From the NCBI RefSeq assembly GCF_018035235.1, contig NZ_WPCV01000008.1, positions 62,001 through 126,000 of the forward strand: a stretch of DNA of 64,000 nt, read 5' to 3'. The notes under the pieces were generated by a model that did no database searches, was not told the origin of the DNA, and saw nothing but the letters and a program-made list of their open reading frames with translations. Shown piece after piece: positions 1-9,469 of this stretch (position 1 is the stretch's first letter; each line of letters begins with the position of its first letter). The stretch is from Citrobacter sp. On2M (GTDB lineage: Bacteria > Pseudomonadota > Gammaproteobacteria > Enterobacterales > Enterobacteriaceae). Position numbers and translations under genes: made by a program.

Positions 1-310
1 GCTCTCCCGCCGGGGTCTCTTTGCCGAAGGACGGTGCCATAGTCAACGCAATATTCGGTTGCGATGACGATTGTGATTGTTGTATCGCCCGCAATTTTTC
101 CTGTACCTGCGCCGTATTTCGTTCTGCCGCTGCTGCACGTTTTTCTGCACTGTCGATTTTTCGTTCCGCCTGAACCAACTGCGCTCGCGACTGCTGCAAC
201 TCCCGCTCCAGCACTTCTAACCGGGCGTTAATATCGCTGAGGGTTATGTCCGCACTTTGCGCTGTTAAAGGCAATAACAGCCCCATAAAAGCAACGTTAT
301 TGAGTTTCAT
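1..310 (-). CDS. ScrY/LamB-like carbohydrate outer-membrane porin, N-terminal part
   Basis: Only the first ~103 codons are in the window; the gene runs off the left edge. The start is the ATG at 308-310. It begins with a signal peptide (MKLNNVAFMGLLLPLTAQSA, cleavage near residue 19), then a heptad-rich, Ala/Glu/Arg/Gln-rich stretch (about residues 22-75) that should form a coiled coil, then a Ser/Gln-rich linker. That architecture is typical of the sucrose porin ScrY and the beta-glucoside porin BglH, whose periplasmic coiled coil precedes an 18-strand barrel. The barrel itself is not visible here. It is the last gene of the leftward cluster behind the PTS permease, so it probably admits the same glucoside through the outer membrane. 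Being cut by the edge, it cannot be assigned a substrate. Confidence 0.75.
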   Translation of the reverse strand, partial: MKLNNVAFMGLLLPLTAQSADITLSDINARLEVLERELQQSRAQLVQAERKIDSAEKRAAAAERNTAQVQEKLRAIQQSQSSSQPNIALTMAPSFGKETPAGE

Positions 311-471
311 AATAATCCCAAAGATGGGCAACGGATATTCGGGCAAAAGCAGGCCTTACGCACCGTTGCGCATAACATAATTTATTAACAATAATTTATA
401 TCAATAATAGCTCTACATCATTCGAGGCGTAGTGAACACACGTACAACCTGAAATATGATGTTTCTATTCC

Positions 472-1884
472 TTATTTATGATTTTCTGTTTTATCTCCAG
501 GCGCATCATTAATTTTTACGAGCAGCGTGGTCATGATAAAGGCGAGGATAAATACGGCAACGCCTACACAGATATAACTCACAACCTGATAATGATCGTA
601 AATATACATTAATGGTGATAACAATACTGCCAGCCCATAAGAATTGGCTTTTATAGACAATAATGATAATACCATTCCGCCAAGCGCGGAGCAGATAAGC
701 ATTATAGCGATAGCACGAATTCCTGTTCGCATCACAATACCAAATAGCGCAGGTTCTGAGACACCAAGAAGTTGCGTCGCGGTTGCGGAAATACCAGCCG
801 TTTTAAATGATGGACTGCGTGATTTCAATGAAATAGCAAGACACACGGCAGCATTGGCGAAGCCATACATCGCGCAGACGGTGATTAAAGGGTTAAACCC
901 TGTGCCCGCTATCAGGGAGGTTTCAATCATAATGAACATATGATGCATCCCGGTCATGACGGCTATCGGGTAGAGGAATCCAATTAGCAATCCACCAATT
1001 CCTGCTGGTAAAGAAAGGAATTGCTGTATAGCTAAGATCGCGTAATGTTCAAAACCATGAACTAATGGCCCTAATACAAGTAAAGCAATGGACACCGACA
1101 GTAAAATGACCACAAACGGCGTAAAGATAAGGTCCATCGAATCTGGCATAACCTTCCGCAATACAATCTCCAGTTTCGCACCGATAATGCCAGTGATGAG
1201 CGCCGTTAAAATTGAGCCCTGATAGCCCACCAGTGGAATAAAGCCAAAGACATAAATTGGGTTCGCATTACCGTAGGCGACGTCATAAGCGTTAGGCAAT
1301 GCCGGTGAAACCAGCATCAGGCCAATCAAAAATCCAACGATCGGCGTCCCGCCAAATTTTTTAAATGCCGACCAGCAGATAAACGCTGCCAAAAAGGCAA
1401 ATGCCGTATCGCACAGCACCGTGGTCAGGGTTTTCAGGTACAGAGGAATATTGTCAGCATTACTCCCAAACCAGGCCAGTACGGTATCGTTGAATAGTAC
1501 CCCTTTCAGACCAAGGAACAGGCCGGTTGCCCCGAGAATGGGGACAATGGGCACAAACACGTCCGATAAATTGCGTATACCACGTTGTAAGCGATTTCCG
1601 CTCTGCTGGATCATCTCCTCTTTGCTGACCTCAGTAACATTAAAAGCGGCGGCAAACTCACTATAGACTTTATTAACGATTCCAGTACCAAGGATAATCT
1701 GGTATTGCCCAGAATTAAAAAATACGCCCTTTACATCACTAATACTGCGGATTTTTTCGTCATTAATACGCTCACGGTCTTTTACTTGCAAGCGTAATCG
1801 GGTGGCGCAATGGGTGGCCGAAATAATATTATCAATGCCAATTGTATCGACAATCTCAACGGCAATTTTTTTAAACTTGCTCAT
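472..1884 (-). CDS. PTS EIIBC permease of the sucrose/trehalose (glucose superfamily) type
   Basis: A 470-residue transporter that takes up and phosphorylates a sugar at the inner membrane. The N-terminal EIIB domain (about 1-90) has the phosphocysteine motif SATHCATRLRL, with the Cys near residue 26. The EIIC domain follows, with about ten hydrophobic segments and the conserved TGMHHMF and GVSEPALFG motifs. No EIIA domain is fused, so phosphate would come from a separate EIIA such as Crr, as for TreB and ScrA. It is related to both ScrA and TreB but identical to neither. The start overlaps the end of the upstream GH13 gene by 14 bases, indicating coupled translation. The substrate is most likely an alpha-linked glucoside; which one is not decidable from sequence. 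Confidence 0.85.
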   Translation of the reverse strand: MSKFKKIAVEIVDTIGIDNIISATHCATRLRLQVKDRERINDEKIRSISDVKGVFFNSGQYQIILGTGIVNKVYSEFAAAFNVTEVSKEEMIQQSGNRLQRGIRNLSDVFVPIVPILGATGLFLGLKGVLFNDTVLAWFGSNADNIPLYLKTLTTVLCDTAFAFLAAFICWSAFKKFGGTPIVGFLIGLMLVSPALPNAYDVAYGNANPIYVFGFIPLVGYQGSILTALITGIIGAKLEIVLRKVMPDSMDLIFTPFVVILLSVSIALLVLGPLVHGFEHYAILAIQQFLSLPAGIGGLLIGFLYPIAVMTGMHHMFIMIETSLIAGTGFNPLITVCAMYGFANAAVCLAISLKSRSPSFKTAGISATATQLLGVSEPALFGIVMRTGIRAIAIMLICSALGGMVLSLLSIKANSYGLAVLLSPLMYIYDHYQVVSYICVGVAVFILAFIMTTLLVKINDAPGDKTENHK

Positions 1885-3562
1885 TTGTTACACACTCTTT
1901 AATGATAATTGTCTGGTAGGGTTTCAGGTTAGAATCAATGCTGTCATAGTTATTAAGCAGAACTTCCCCAACCGGAATCACATAAGATAATGGAGTATTA
2001 CTCATATTGGTTATGGAAATAAGACGCTGATTATCGGTATGCCGTGCATACGCGACGATGTCATCACTGTGGGTTTCTAACGGGCTAAAATTGCCATAAA
2101 TCAACACTTCTGGATATTCAAGATTACGTAGCTGAATCAGACGTTGATAAAAATGGAACACGGAATCTGAACGATGTCGCTGCTCTTCAGCGTTAATCTC
2201 AAAATCACGGTGGGTGAATTCCAGCCACGGCTGTGCTCCCGAATTGAAGCCTCCATTAATCGTTTTAGCCCACGGGAACGGCGTTCGTGAGTTATCCCGG
2301 GAACGTTGATTAATAAACTCCAGTGCCTGGGCAGAAGTAAAACCCTCCGTGAGTGCGCGATGATAGTTATCAATACTGGAAATATCGTCGAACTGCTCAA
2401 TGCGAGTCCGATTGAAATTTTTCATTCCCAGCTCCTGGCCCTGATAAATAAAAGGCGTTCCGTGCATGAAGAAATACATGGCCGCCAGGGCTTTAGCACC
2501 TGTTTCATTTTGAAATACCGGATCGCGGATCAATTTTGAAAGTGCGCGGGGCTGGTCGTGGTTTTCGATAAATGTCGTTCCCCAGCCGGATGCGATAAAC
2601 GCTTGCTGGCTGGCAAAGAGCGCCTGTTTAAACTCTTTCACGGTCCAGTCACGTCGACGGAACCATTCAGAACCATTTTCCACATCGATATCGGCAGCAT
2701 GAAAATCGAAGATCATGTCGAAATAGCCCTGCGGCCCGATAAACTGACCGTAATCCGCCAGAGGTACGCCCGGCGCTTCCCCAACGGTAACGCAGCCAAA
2801 ACGCTGAAAAGTGCGTTCTTTTAGCTCGTTAAGAAAAACCTCAATCCCGGGGCGGTTGCGTGATTTCCATTTTATCGATACCAGGCCGTCAATCCCATCG
2901 GCAGGCAAGGAACCATAATCCTGGTCTTTCTTAATGAAGGTGATGGCGTCAACCCGAAAACCCGCAATGCCTTTCTCTAGCCACCAGGTGATCATGGCGT
3001 AAATCTCTTCCCGTAACGCCGGGTTTTCCCAGTTAAGATCGGGCTGTTTGCGGTGAAAGGTGTGCAGATAGTAACACGCTTCACCCGCTACTTTTTCCCA
3101 CGCGCTGCCGCCGAAAATAGAGCGCCAGTTATTTGGCGGCGCATCGTTGATGGCGGGTTTGAAAATATAGTAATCGCGATATTTCGACTGGGGCTGCGCC
3201 AGCGCCTGCGTAAACCAGGGATGCTCATCGCTGGTATGGTTTATAACCAGATCAATCATGACCTGAATACCATGTTCTTTGGCGCACGCAATGAGATTTT
3301 CCACATCCTGCATATCGCCAAAATCCGGATTTACGGCATAGTAATCCGCAATATCATACCCATTATCCGCCATCGGTGACTGATAAAACGGCGAAACCCA
3401 AATCATGGTGATTCCCAGTTCTTGCAGATAAGGCAATTTAGCGATGATTCCCTGGATATCACCAATACCGTCATTGTTACTATCGTAAAAACTCTTTGGG
3501 TAGACCTGGTAGATCACCGCCTCCTTCCACCACGCGTGGCGGTTTTTTTCCATCTTTGGCAT
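1871..3562 (-). CDS. GH13 alpha-glucosidase (oligo-1,6-glucosidase/TreC group)
   Basis: A 563-residue cytoplasmic glycoside hydrolase of family 13 with no signal peptide. All expected landmarks are present: WWKEAVIYQVYPKSF at the start, DLVINHTS (region I), GFRVDAI with the nucleophile Asp, TVGEAPG with the acid/base Glu, and FIENHDQPR with the transition-state Asp. Length and order match oligo-1,6-glucosidases and trehalose-6-phosphate hydrolase. Lying directly upstream of an EIIBC permease, it probably cleaves an alpha-glucoside 6-phosphate, as TreC does for trehalose, but the residues that would prove phosphate recognition cannot be judged by eye. A candidate LacI-type operator lies 16 bases upstream of its start. 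Candidate substrates are sucrose isomers (isomaltulose type), isomaltose or trehalose. Confidence 0.85.
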   Translation of the reverse strand: MPKMEKNRHAWWKEAVIYQVYPKSFYDSNNDGIGDIQGIIAKLPYLQELGITMIWVSPFYQSPMADNGYDIADYYAVNPDFGDMQDVENLIACAKEHGIQVMIDLVINHTSDEHPWFTQALAQPQSKYRDYYIFKPAINDAPPNNWRSIFGGSAWEKVAGEACYYLHTFHRKQPDLNWENPALREEIYAMITWWLEKGIAGFRVDAITFIKKDQDYGSLPADGIDGLVSIKWKSRNRPGIEVFLNELKERTFQRFGCVTVGEAPGVPLADYGQFIGPQGYFDMIFDFHAADIDVENGSEWFRRRDWTVKEFKQALFASQQAFIASGWGTTFIENHDQPRALSKLIRDPVFQNETGAKALAAMYFFMHGTPFIYQGQELGMKNFNRTRIEQFDDISSIDNYHRALTEGFTSAQALEFINQRSRDNSRTPFPWAKTINGGFNSGAQPWLEFTHRDFEINAEEQRHRSDSVFHFYQRLIQLRNLEYPEVLIYGNFSPLETHSDDIVAYARHTDNQRLISITNMSNTPLSYVIPVGEVLLNNYDSIDSNLKPYQTIIIKECVTNEQV

Positions 3563-3577
3563 AACATCCCCTGATAT

Positions 3578-3593
3578 ATGAAATCGATACCAT
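3578..3593. promoter_or_regulatory. LacI-family operator before the GH13/EIIBC/porin genes
   Basis: ATGAAATCGATACCAT, a near-palindrome just upstream of the GH13 start. It matches 15 of 16 bases of the element at 4618-4633 in front of the regulator gene. Two copies at the two promoters of one cluster are what an autoregulated LacI-family repressor produces. Assignment to the adjacent regulator is inferred. Confidence 0.65.
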
Positions 3594-3610
3594 ATCGAAT
3601 TAAAAAAAAT

Positions 3611-4609
3611 TTATGCCGACTGTCGAATCACTAACTCTGGTTTCAACTCGGCCGGATCATACTTGTATTGCTGCCCATTGATTAACGCCAGCATATACTC
3701 TGCCGAAATCCTGCCCAGAGCCACGATGGGCTGACTGACGGTCGTTAACGGAATATTGAGCATTTCAGCCACGGGTAAATTATCGAACCCGATAACCGCC
3801 AAATCTTCCGGTATTTTCATACCGTTCATGGTCAGAGTGCCTATCACTCCGCAGGCAACTTCATCACTTCCGGTGAAAATGGCATCCGGGCGCTCCTCAG
3901 GCATCATTTGCAGGATCTGAAGTGCAATCTCCTGACCATCATGATAAGTATGCTGTTCACGAAATAACCAACGTTCATTGACGGTCAACCCCATCTCGTT
4001 CATCGCCGCCAAAAAACCGTTGTTTCTTCGGCTACCATGCCCCTTTTGCTGAAATTTTCCGCCAGTGGCGTACGCAATACGGCGATAACCTTTTGCCATT
4101 AAGTAGCGAATCGCATGATAGGTTGCGTTCCGATCGTCTACCCGAACCACCGGCAGAGTCGTCATTTCACCACCGGTATTACACAACAAAATCGGGCCAT
4201 ATTTTTCATATTCTTCAATAACATGCGATTCGCTTTCCATTGCACAAAGGATCAGCCCATCGATGATTTTTTTCTTTAACAGATCCAGACAGTTCTTTTC
4301 TTCTCCAGGGCTGTTGTGGTTCTGAACAATCAGCACCGAATAACCATTTTTACGCGCGGTACTTTCCAGCGCATCAACCAGACTGGCAAAGAAAGGGTTA
4401 GTGATCCGCGAAATCAGTACGCCAATACGCTGGCTTTTCACGCCACGCATCTGCTGCGCCGCGGTGCTGGGTTCATAATCCAGCGCTTTCATCGCTGCCA
4501 GAATTTTTTCCCTTTTATCTTCAGAAATATAGGGATGGTTATTAAGAAACCGGGAGACGGTGGTTATTGATAAACCTGCTTTTTCAGCAACATCTTTAAT
4601 CGTGGCCAT
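3611..4609 (-). CDS. LacI-family transcriptional regulator of the alpha-glucoside PTS cluster
   Basis: A 332-residue repressor. The N-terminal helix-turn-helix is typical (IKDVAEKAGLSITTVSRFLN), followed by the hinge helix (PSTAAQQMRG) and a periplasmic-binding-protein-like effector domain from about residue 60 (GVLISRITNPFFASLV, TGSDEVACGV, AVIGFDNLPVAEM). It lies 48 bases upstream of the GH13 gene on the same strand and is followed by the EIIBC and porin genes, so it is presumably their local regulator. The inducer is likely the glucoside or its 6-phosphate. A copy of the shared palindrome lies 9 bases upstream of its start codon, implying autoregulation. It is distinct from the ScrR protein encoded at 7382. 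Confidence 0.85.
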   Translation of the reverse strand: MATIKDVAEKAGLSITTVSRFLNNHPYISEDKREKILAAMKALDYEPSTAAQQMRGVKSQRIGVLISRITNPFFASLVDALESTARKNGYSVLIVQNHNSPGEEKNCLDLLKKKIIDGLILCAMESESHVIEEYEKYGPILLCNTGGEMTTLPVVRVDDRNATYHAIRYLMAKGYRRIAYATGGKFQQKGHGSRRNNGFLAAMNEMGLTVNERWLFREQHTYHDGQEIALQILQMMPEERPDAIFTGSDEVACGVIGTLTMNGMKIPEDLAVIGFDNLPVAEMLNIPLTTVSQPIVALGRISAEYMLALINGQQYKYDPAELKPELVIRQSA

Positions 4610-4617
4610 GGCGTATT

Positions 4618-4633
4618 ATGAAATCGATATCAT
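4618..4633. promoter_or_regulatory. LacI-family operator before the regulator gene
   Basis: ATGAAATCGATATCAT, palindromic at 14 of 16 positions, lies 9 bases before the regulator start. It is almost identical to 3578-3593. A bound repressor here would block initiation of its own gene. Confidence 0.65.
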
Positions 4634-4785
4634 GTAATCATCAGAATAAGGGGGGAAGGACAGAGAAAATACTACAATGTTTTGAAAATATGATTGCTAT
4701 CACAAAGTAAAATAATCTCTTCCTCGTCGCGGGGGAAAATTTGCCTGCCTCCTATTCCGCTTGATCCTGAACTGTGTTTAACTTA

Positions 4786-4801
4786 GCTAAACCGGTTTAG
4801 C
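4786..4801. promoter_or_regulatory. ScrR operator upstream of scrK
   Basis: GCTAAACCGGTTTAGC is a perfect 16-base palindrome 23 bases before the scrK start, with a further TTTAGCTAAA palindrome at 4806-4815. The AAACCGGTTT core is the kind recognised by LacI-family sucrose/fructose repressors such as ScrR. A related copy lies at 5789-5804. Confidence 0.75.
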
Positions 4802-4824
4802 ACTGTTTAGCTAAAAGAGGAATT

Positions 4825-5742
4825 ATGGTGAGCAGAAAAGTTTGGGTCCTTGGGGATGCTGTCGTTGATTTATTGCCGGATGGTGAAGGGTGCCTGCGAC
4901 AGTGTCCCGGCGGCGCGCCAGCGAATGTGGCAGTAGGCGTGGCCCGTCTGGGCGGGGACAGCGGATTTATCGGTCGCGTTGGCGATGATCCTTTTGGTCA
5001 TTTTATGCTCCAGACGCTGAAACAAGAAAACGTCGACGTCGGGTACATGTCTGTTGATGGTGAGCATCGGACATCCACCGTCGTGGTCGCACTCAATGAA
5101 GACGGCGAACGAACTTTCACGTTCATGGTTCGCCCCAGTGCTGATTTATTCTTACAGCAACGCGATTTGCCACTATTCACTTCCGGGCAATGGTTGCATA
5201 TTTGCTCAATTGCACTCAGCGCAGAACCGAGTCGCAGCACAGCTTTTGCCGCAATGGAAAAGATAAAATATGCGGGAGGCTACATTAGCTTCGACCCAAA
5301 TATCAGGGCCGATCTGTGGCGTGATGAGCAACTGCTGCGTGACAACATTCAACGCGCGTTGACCATGGCAAATGTAGTTAAACTGTCGGAAGAAGAGTTG
5401 GTGTTTATCAGCGCCAGTGATGACCCGTCCGAGGGCGTGCGCTGGATGATGGAGCGTTACCAGCACGACCTCCTGATGGTAACCCGAGGTAAAGAAGGGG
5501 TCATAGTGGCCTTTCGTGGGCAGGTTTTGCATTTCCCTGCTCGCCCGACGATCAGCATTGATACCACTGGCGCTGGCGATGCTTTTGTCGCAGGTTTACT
5601 CTTCAGTCTGGCGGCACATGGACTTCCACAGAATGCGCAGTCTCTGGAAAAAAGCATCACGTTGGCACAAACCTGCGGTGCGCTGGCGACCACCGCCAAA
5701 GGTGCAATGACGGCGTTACCTCGTCTGTCAGACCTTGCGTAG
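4825..5742 (+). CDS. scrK: Fructokinase ScrK (PfkB family)
   Basis: A 305-residue cytoplasmic kinase that phosphorylates the fructose released by the invertase. PfkB signatures are clear: GGAPANVAVGVARLGG near residue 30 and DTTGAGDAFVAGLLFSL near residue 250, with the catalytic Asp in GAGD. The sequence closely follows Klebsiella and pUR400 ScrK (for example WVLGDAVVDLLPDGEG and FTFMVRPSADLFLQ). The start is preceded by AAAAGAGG. A perfect ScrR operator lies just upstream. In known scr regulons scrY and scrA follow; here scrB comes next after a 209-base gap. Confidence 0.93.
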   Translation: MVSRKVWVLGDAVVDLLPDGEGCLRQCPGGAPANVAVGVARLGGDSGFIGRVGDDPFGHFMLQTLKQENVDVGYMSVDGEHRTSTVVVALNEDGERTFTFMVRPSADLFLQQRDLPLFTSGQWLHICSIALSAEPSRSTAFAAMEKIKYAGGYISFDPNIRADLWRDEQLLRDNIQRALTMANVVKLSEEELVFISASDDPSEGVRWMMERYQHDLLMVTRGKEGVIVAFRGQVLHFPARPTISIDTTGAGDAFVAGLLFSLAAHGLPQNAQSLEKSITLAQTCGALATTAKGAMTALPRLSDLA

Positions 5743-5788
5743 TGCCTTTTTCGAGGCAAGAATGATGTCAATACTCATCTCATTCCTC

Positions 5789-5804
5789 ATTAAATCGGTT
5801 TAGC
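5789..5804. promoter_or_regulatory. ScrR operator in the scrK-scrB gap
   Basis: ATTAAATCGGTTTAGC keeps one perfect half (CGGTTTAGC) and a degenerate other half of the 4786-4801 operator. In classical scr loci the second operator drives scrY-scrA-scrB; here it sits 147 bases before scrB, so it probably marks the old scrY promoter brought next to scrB. The rest of the 5743-5951 gap shows no recognisable scrY or scrA remnant. Confidence 0.6.
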
Positions 5805-5951
5805 ATGGTTGATTAAAGTCAGCCCCCTCACCTGAGATGGCCACGTTTAATACTGGCCAGGTTTTATTCTCTGCGGGCGCCGTACCGATAGCGAAATCAA
5901 TCACTGATACAACGCAGGGTTGTAACTAAACGATAAAATGGACGTGAACTA

Positions 5952-7352
5952 ATGTCATTACCTTCCCGACTGCCTGAAATTTTGCAGGCGGTAATGCAAG
6001 GCCAGCCCCGCGCGTTGGCTGATGATCATTATCCTCACTGGCACCATGCGCCGGTGACCGGATTAATGAACGATCCTAATGGATTTATCGAATTCGCTGG
6101 CCGATACCATCTGTTTTACCAGTGGAATCCTTTCGCTTGCGATCATACCTTTAAATGCTGGGGGCACTGGAGCTCTGCTGACCTAATCCACTGGCGGCAT
6201 GAACCAATTGCCCTGATACCAGATGAGGAGTATGACCGTAATGGCTGTTACTCCGGTTGTGCAATAGATCATGAAGGGATCTTACGTCTTTTCTATACCG
6301 GCAACGTCAAGTTTGCCGATGGGGCGCGCACGGCGTGGCAATGTCTGGCGACACAGTGCGAAAATGGAGCGTTCAGTAAACAAGGTCCGGTATTGCCGCT
6401 CCCGACGGGATACACTGGCCATGTGCGCGACCCAAAAGTCTGGTGGCATCACGATCGCTGGTATATGGTGCTGGGCGCTCAGGATCTGCAGTTGCGGGGG
6501 AAAGTGTTACTGTTCAGCTCCACAAACCTACAGCAGTGGCTTAGCCATGGCGAAATAGCGGGCCACGGCCTTAATGGCCTCTCCAGCGGCGGCTATATGT
6601 GGGAATGCCCCGATCTTTTTCCCCTCAACGGGACGGATATTCTCATCTGCTGCCCACAGGGATTACCACGTGAAGAATACCGCTTCCTCAACACCTATCC
6701 CGCCGTGTGGATGCAGGGGCAGCTCGATTACGCTCGCTCCGCGTTTGAGTGTAGTGAACTCCATGAACTGGACAGCGGCTTTGAATTTTATGCTCCGCAA
6801 ACCTTGCTATCGAGCGATGGCCGTCGTCTGCTGATAGGATGGATGGGCGTTCCGGACGGCGAGGAGCTGTCGCAGCCAACCTGCGCGCAGGGATGGATTC
6901 ACCAAATGACCTGCCTGCGTGAACTCACCTGGCGTAATGGCACGCTATACCAGACCCCGGCGCGGGAACTTGCGGCACTTCGCGGCGAAATGCAAGGCTG
7001 GCAAGGGGGCGTATTGCGCTTAGTGCCAATGGAGTTGGCTTTTGATATCGCCTGCGGCGACGAACTGACCATCGACTGTGCTGGCGCGTTGCATCTCCGC
7101 GTTAACGGTGATGGCTTACGGCTCTCACGCCAAAGTCTACAAACTGCGGAAATCCATCATCGTTACTGGCGCGGGACGGTGTGCCATCTGCACATTTTAA
7201 TTGACCGCTCCAGCATAGAGATTTTCATCAACCACGGCGAAGGAGTAATGAGCAGCCGTTTTTTCCCCGATTATCCAGGAGAACTCACTTTCACGGGTAG
7301 CACGCCAGTTGCATTCCGTTACTGGCCGCTTCTGCCACACATGATAGAATAA
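5952..7352 (+). CDS. scrB: Sucrose-6-phosphate hydrolase (invertase) ScrB, GH32
   Basis: A 466-residue cytoplasmic enzyme that splits sucrose 6-phosphate into glucose 6-phosphate and fructose. GH32 motifs are intact: GLMNDPNG with the nucleophile Asp (about residue 42), HVRDPKVW with the RDP motif, and [10 protein letters not shown] with the acid/base Glu. The C-terminal beta-sandwich contains [17 protein letters not shown]. The N-terminus [20 protein letters not shown] matches Klebsiella ScrB nearly residue for residue, which fixes the start although the ribosome-binding site is weak. ScrB acts on a phosphorylated substrate, so it needs a sucrose PTS. No scrA is adjacent; the divergent EIIBC at 472-1884 is a candidate supplier. 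Confidence 0.95.
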   Translation: MSLPSRLPEILQAVMQGQPRALADDHYPHWHHAPVTGLMNDPNGFIEFAGRYHLFYQWNPFACDHTFKCWGHWSSADLIHWRHEPIALIPDEEYDRNGCYSGCAIDHEGILRLFYTGNVKFADGARTAWQCLATQCENGAFSKQGPVLPLPTGYTGHVRDPKVWWHHDRWYMVLGAQDLQLRGKVLLFSSTNLQQWLSHGEIAGHGLNGLSSGGYMWECPDLFPLNGTDILICCPQGLPREEYRFLNTYPAVWMQGQLDYARSAFECSELHELDSGFEFYAPQTLLSSDGRRLLIGWMGVPDGEELSQPTCAQGWIHQMTCLRELTWRNGTLYQTPARELAALRGEMQGWQGGVLRLVPMELAFDIACGDELTIDCAGALHLRVNGDGLRLSRQSLQTAEIHHRYWRGTVCHLHILIDRSSIEIFINHGEGVMSSRFFPDYPGELTFTGSTPVAFRYWPLLPHMIE

Positions 7353-7381
7353 ATACCTTGAGTTTAAATGACTTTTCCGTG

Positions 7382-8386
7382 ATGAAAACCAGACGCGTTA
7401 CTATCAAAGATATTGCCGAAATGGCTGGGGTATCAAAAGCGACAGCCAGCCTGGTGTTGAGTGGCCGTGGCAAAGAGATGCGCGTCGCGCAAGAGACGCG
7501 TCAACGCGTGCTGACCATCGCCCGCGAACAGCACTATCAACCGAGTATTCACGCCCGTTCATTACGCGATAATCGCAGCCATACTATTGGTCTTGTCGTG
7601 CCAGAAATGACCAACTACGGCTTCGCCGTTTTTTCACATGAACTAGAAATGCTGTGCCGTGAGGCTGGCGTGCAGTTGCTGATTGCCTGTACGGATGAAA
7701 ATCCGGCGCAGGAAAGCATCGCGGTAAATAATATGGTCGCTCGTCAGGTTGATGGTCTGATTATCGCCTCCTGCCTGCATAGCGATGCCGACTACCGGAA
7801 GCTAAGCCAGCAATTGCCAATAGTGCTGTTTGACCGCTGCCCGGGAAAAAGCGATCTGCCACTGGTCATGACCGACTCCATTACGCCTACGGTCGATCTT
7901 ATCTCACGTATCGCCCAAAAGCATCGAGACGAATTCTGGTTCCTCGGCGGCCAACCGAGATTATCCCCCACCCAGGACCGGCTGGCGGGCTTTACTCAAG
8001 GTTTGATAAAGGCTGGCGTCGAGCTGCGTCCGGAGTGGGTGATTAACGGCAGTTTCCATCCCAGTTCAGGCTATGAGATGTTTGCGGCCCTTTGCGCACG
8101 CTTAGGGCGCCCGCCAAAAGCGGTGTTTACCGCTGCCTGTGGGTTGCTGGAAGGGGTGCTGCGCTATATGAGCCAACATCATTTACTGGCTAGCGATATT
8201 CATCTGGCCAGCTTCGACGATCATTATCTGTACGACTCACTCTCTGTGCGCATCGATACTATTCAGCAGGATAACAAGCTGTTAGCCTGGCACTGCTTCG
8301 AACTGCTTAATCAATTGATTAATGGCGAAACGCCGCAGTCCCGGCAACGATGTTTACCGGCTACTTTGCAGCTTCGCTTTAGATAA
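7382..8386 (+). CDS. scrR: Sucrose operon repressor ScrR (LacI family)
   Basis: A 334-residue LacI-family regulator with [23 protein letters not shown], hinge region [15 protein letters not shown], and a fructose-type effector domain. It matches plasmid and Klebsiella ScrR throughout. I prefer the ATG at 7382 ([10 protein letters not shown]) over an upstream TTG because it agrees with the family. It lies 29 bases after scrB and should be cotranscribed with it. Its targets are the AAACCGGTTT-type palindromes before scrK and in the scrK-scrB gap; fructose or fructose 1-phosphate is the known inducer of this family. The 217 bases that follow, up to cdh, contain no gene I can recognise. Confidence 0.93.
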   Translation: MKTRRVTIKDIAEMAGVSKATASLVLSGRGKEMRVAQETRQRVLTIAREQHYQPSIHARSLRDNRSHTIGLVVPEMTNYGFAVFSHELEMLCREAGVQLLIACTDENPAQESIAVNNMVARQVDGLIIASCLHSDADYRKLSQQLPIVLFDRCPGKSDLPLVMTDSITPTVDLISRIAQKHRDEFWFLGGQPRLSPTQDRLAGFTQGLIKAGVELRPEWVINGSFHPSSGYEMFAALCARLGRPPKAVFTAACGLLEGVLRYMSQHHLLASDIHLASFDDHYLYDSLSVRIDTIQQDNKLLAWHCFELLNQLINGETPQSRQRCLPATLQLRFR

Positions 8387-8603
8387 GTATGGCCGTGGCA
8401 ATAGCTCTTAATACTTATATAGGTTTCCATTAAATAACTCAGCCGGATCACCGTTTCCTGCTGTGTTTCATCTCTGTCTACCACACAGGAACGATCAGCA
8501 AACGTAACTGATTAATAACAACACTCGTTATACGCACATGAGAAGTCCCTTTAATTCATATTCCTGGCTTACTCTGAAATAAGAACCCTGCCAGACAATC
8601 AAA

Positions 8604-9365
8604 CTAATTTTGAGAATTTGCCAACAGCTTACAGTCGTGATCCTGAATTTCCTCAGCGGAGGCGAGATTGAGCGCCAGCAGATTGCGCTGGGTCGCCAGC
8701 AGAACAAAAGACTCATCGCTCTGACGCACCATCGCCAGCGCATAGCTGCCCATATGTTCACGCGCATCCGGCACCTCTTCTGCCAGCATCATAAATGGAC
8801 TGCGTTGCGCCAGTTCATTTTCCGTGACGCGACGCGCCAGATATTCATGACCGCGCAGTCCACCCGGTAAAGGCAGCCAGCGAGTACTGATTTTCGCCAG
8901 GTTGTCATCAAGCTGTTGTCTGACATCGGTTCGCAGGCAGGAGATATGAATATGCAGATGATTTTGTGTACGCCCGCTACGCGAGTTAATGGTCAGAGAG
9001 ACCGCTTTGTCAGGGATTTCGTGGCCGTATTTTTGGCTCATAAAGCTACGCGCCTGCCAGGCCAACCAGAAAAAGTTCGGCGTGCCTGATTTTAACAGCA
9101 GTGGGCTTTCTGTACCGTTGATGCGGTAAGTGGGCATCAACAAATATTGCAAAGGGCCATTTCGGTCTTTGAACACCGCATATCCGGCATCTGGCTTCAC
9201 TTCTGCGCACGGCGCAGGATCCTGCTGCTGCAACTGGTGCGGCAGGCATTGCTGAAGAACAATCTGGCGTAATGCGTCCGGGTTGCCGGTAAATTTCCAG
9301 TACCCGATACCTGCAGCGACGGCAACAACCATTACCGCCAGAAAAAGATAGCCTGCTTTTTTCAT
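8604..9365 (-). CDS. cdh: CDP-diacylglycerol diphosphatase
   Basis: Hydrolyses CDP-diacylglycerol to phosphatidate and CMP at the inner membrane. The protein is 253 residues from the ATG at 9365 ([20 protein letters not shown]), close to the E. coli length. An in-frame extension to 9461 is not used by the family and would cover the promoter region. There is a single N-terminal membrane anchor (residues 4-22), then a HIT-like hydrolase domain containing NHLHIHISC, the catalytic histidine cluster. It follows sbp on the same strand, as in E. coli. In K-12 the next gene is tpiA; here the scr island takes that position. Confidence 0.93.
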   Translation of the reverse strand: MKKAGYLFLAVMVVAVAAGIGYWKFTGNPDALRQIVLQQCLPHQLQQQDPAPCAEVKPDAGYAVFKDRNGPLQYLLMPTYRINGTESPLLLKSGTPNFFWLAWQARSFMSQKYGHEIPDKAVSLTINSRSGRTQNHLHIHISCLRTDVRQQLDDNLAKISTRWLPLPGGLRGHEYLARRVTENELAQRSPFMMLAEEVPDAREHMGSYALAMVRQSDESFVLLATQRNLLALNLASAEEIQDHDCKLLANSQN

Positions 9366-9418
9366 TACGCGTTTCCTGTATCCCATTGAAGGGCAAGAGT
9401 AACGCAAAACCATGACAA

Positions 9419-9447
9419 ATAAAAAACCCGGTTGCGTTAAGCCACCG
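9419..9447 (-). terminator. Rho-independent terminator after sbp
   Basis: On the minus strand the arms CCCGGTGG and the near-complement CAACCGGG (one G-T pair) are followed by an uninterrupted T run. It lies between the sbp stop codon and cdh and would end the sbp transcript. Confidence 0.75.
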
Positions 9448-9469
9448 GGTCGGTAAATCACAGAATTAT

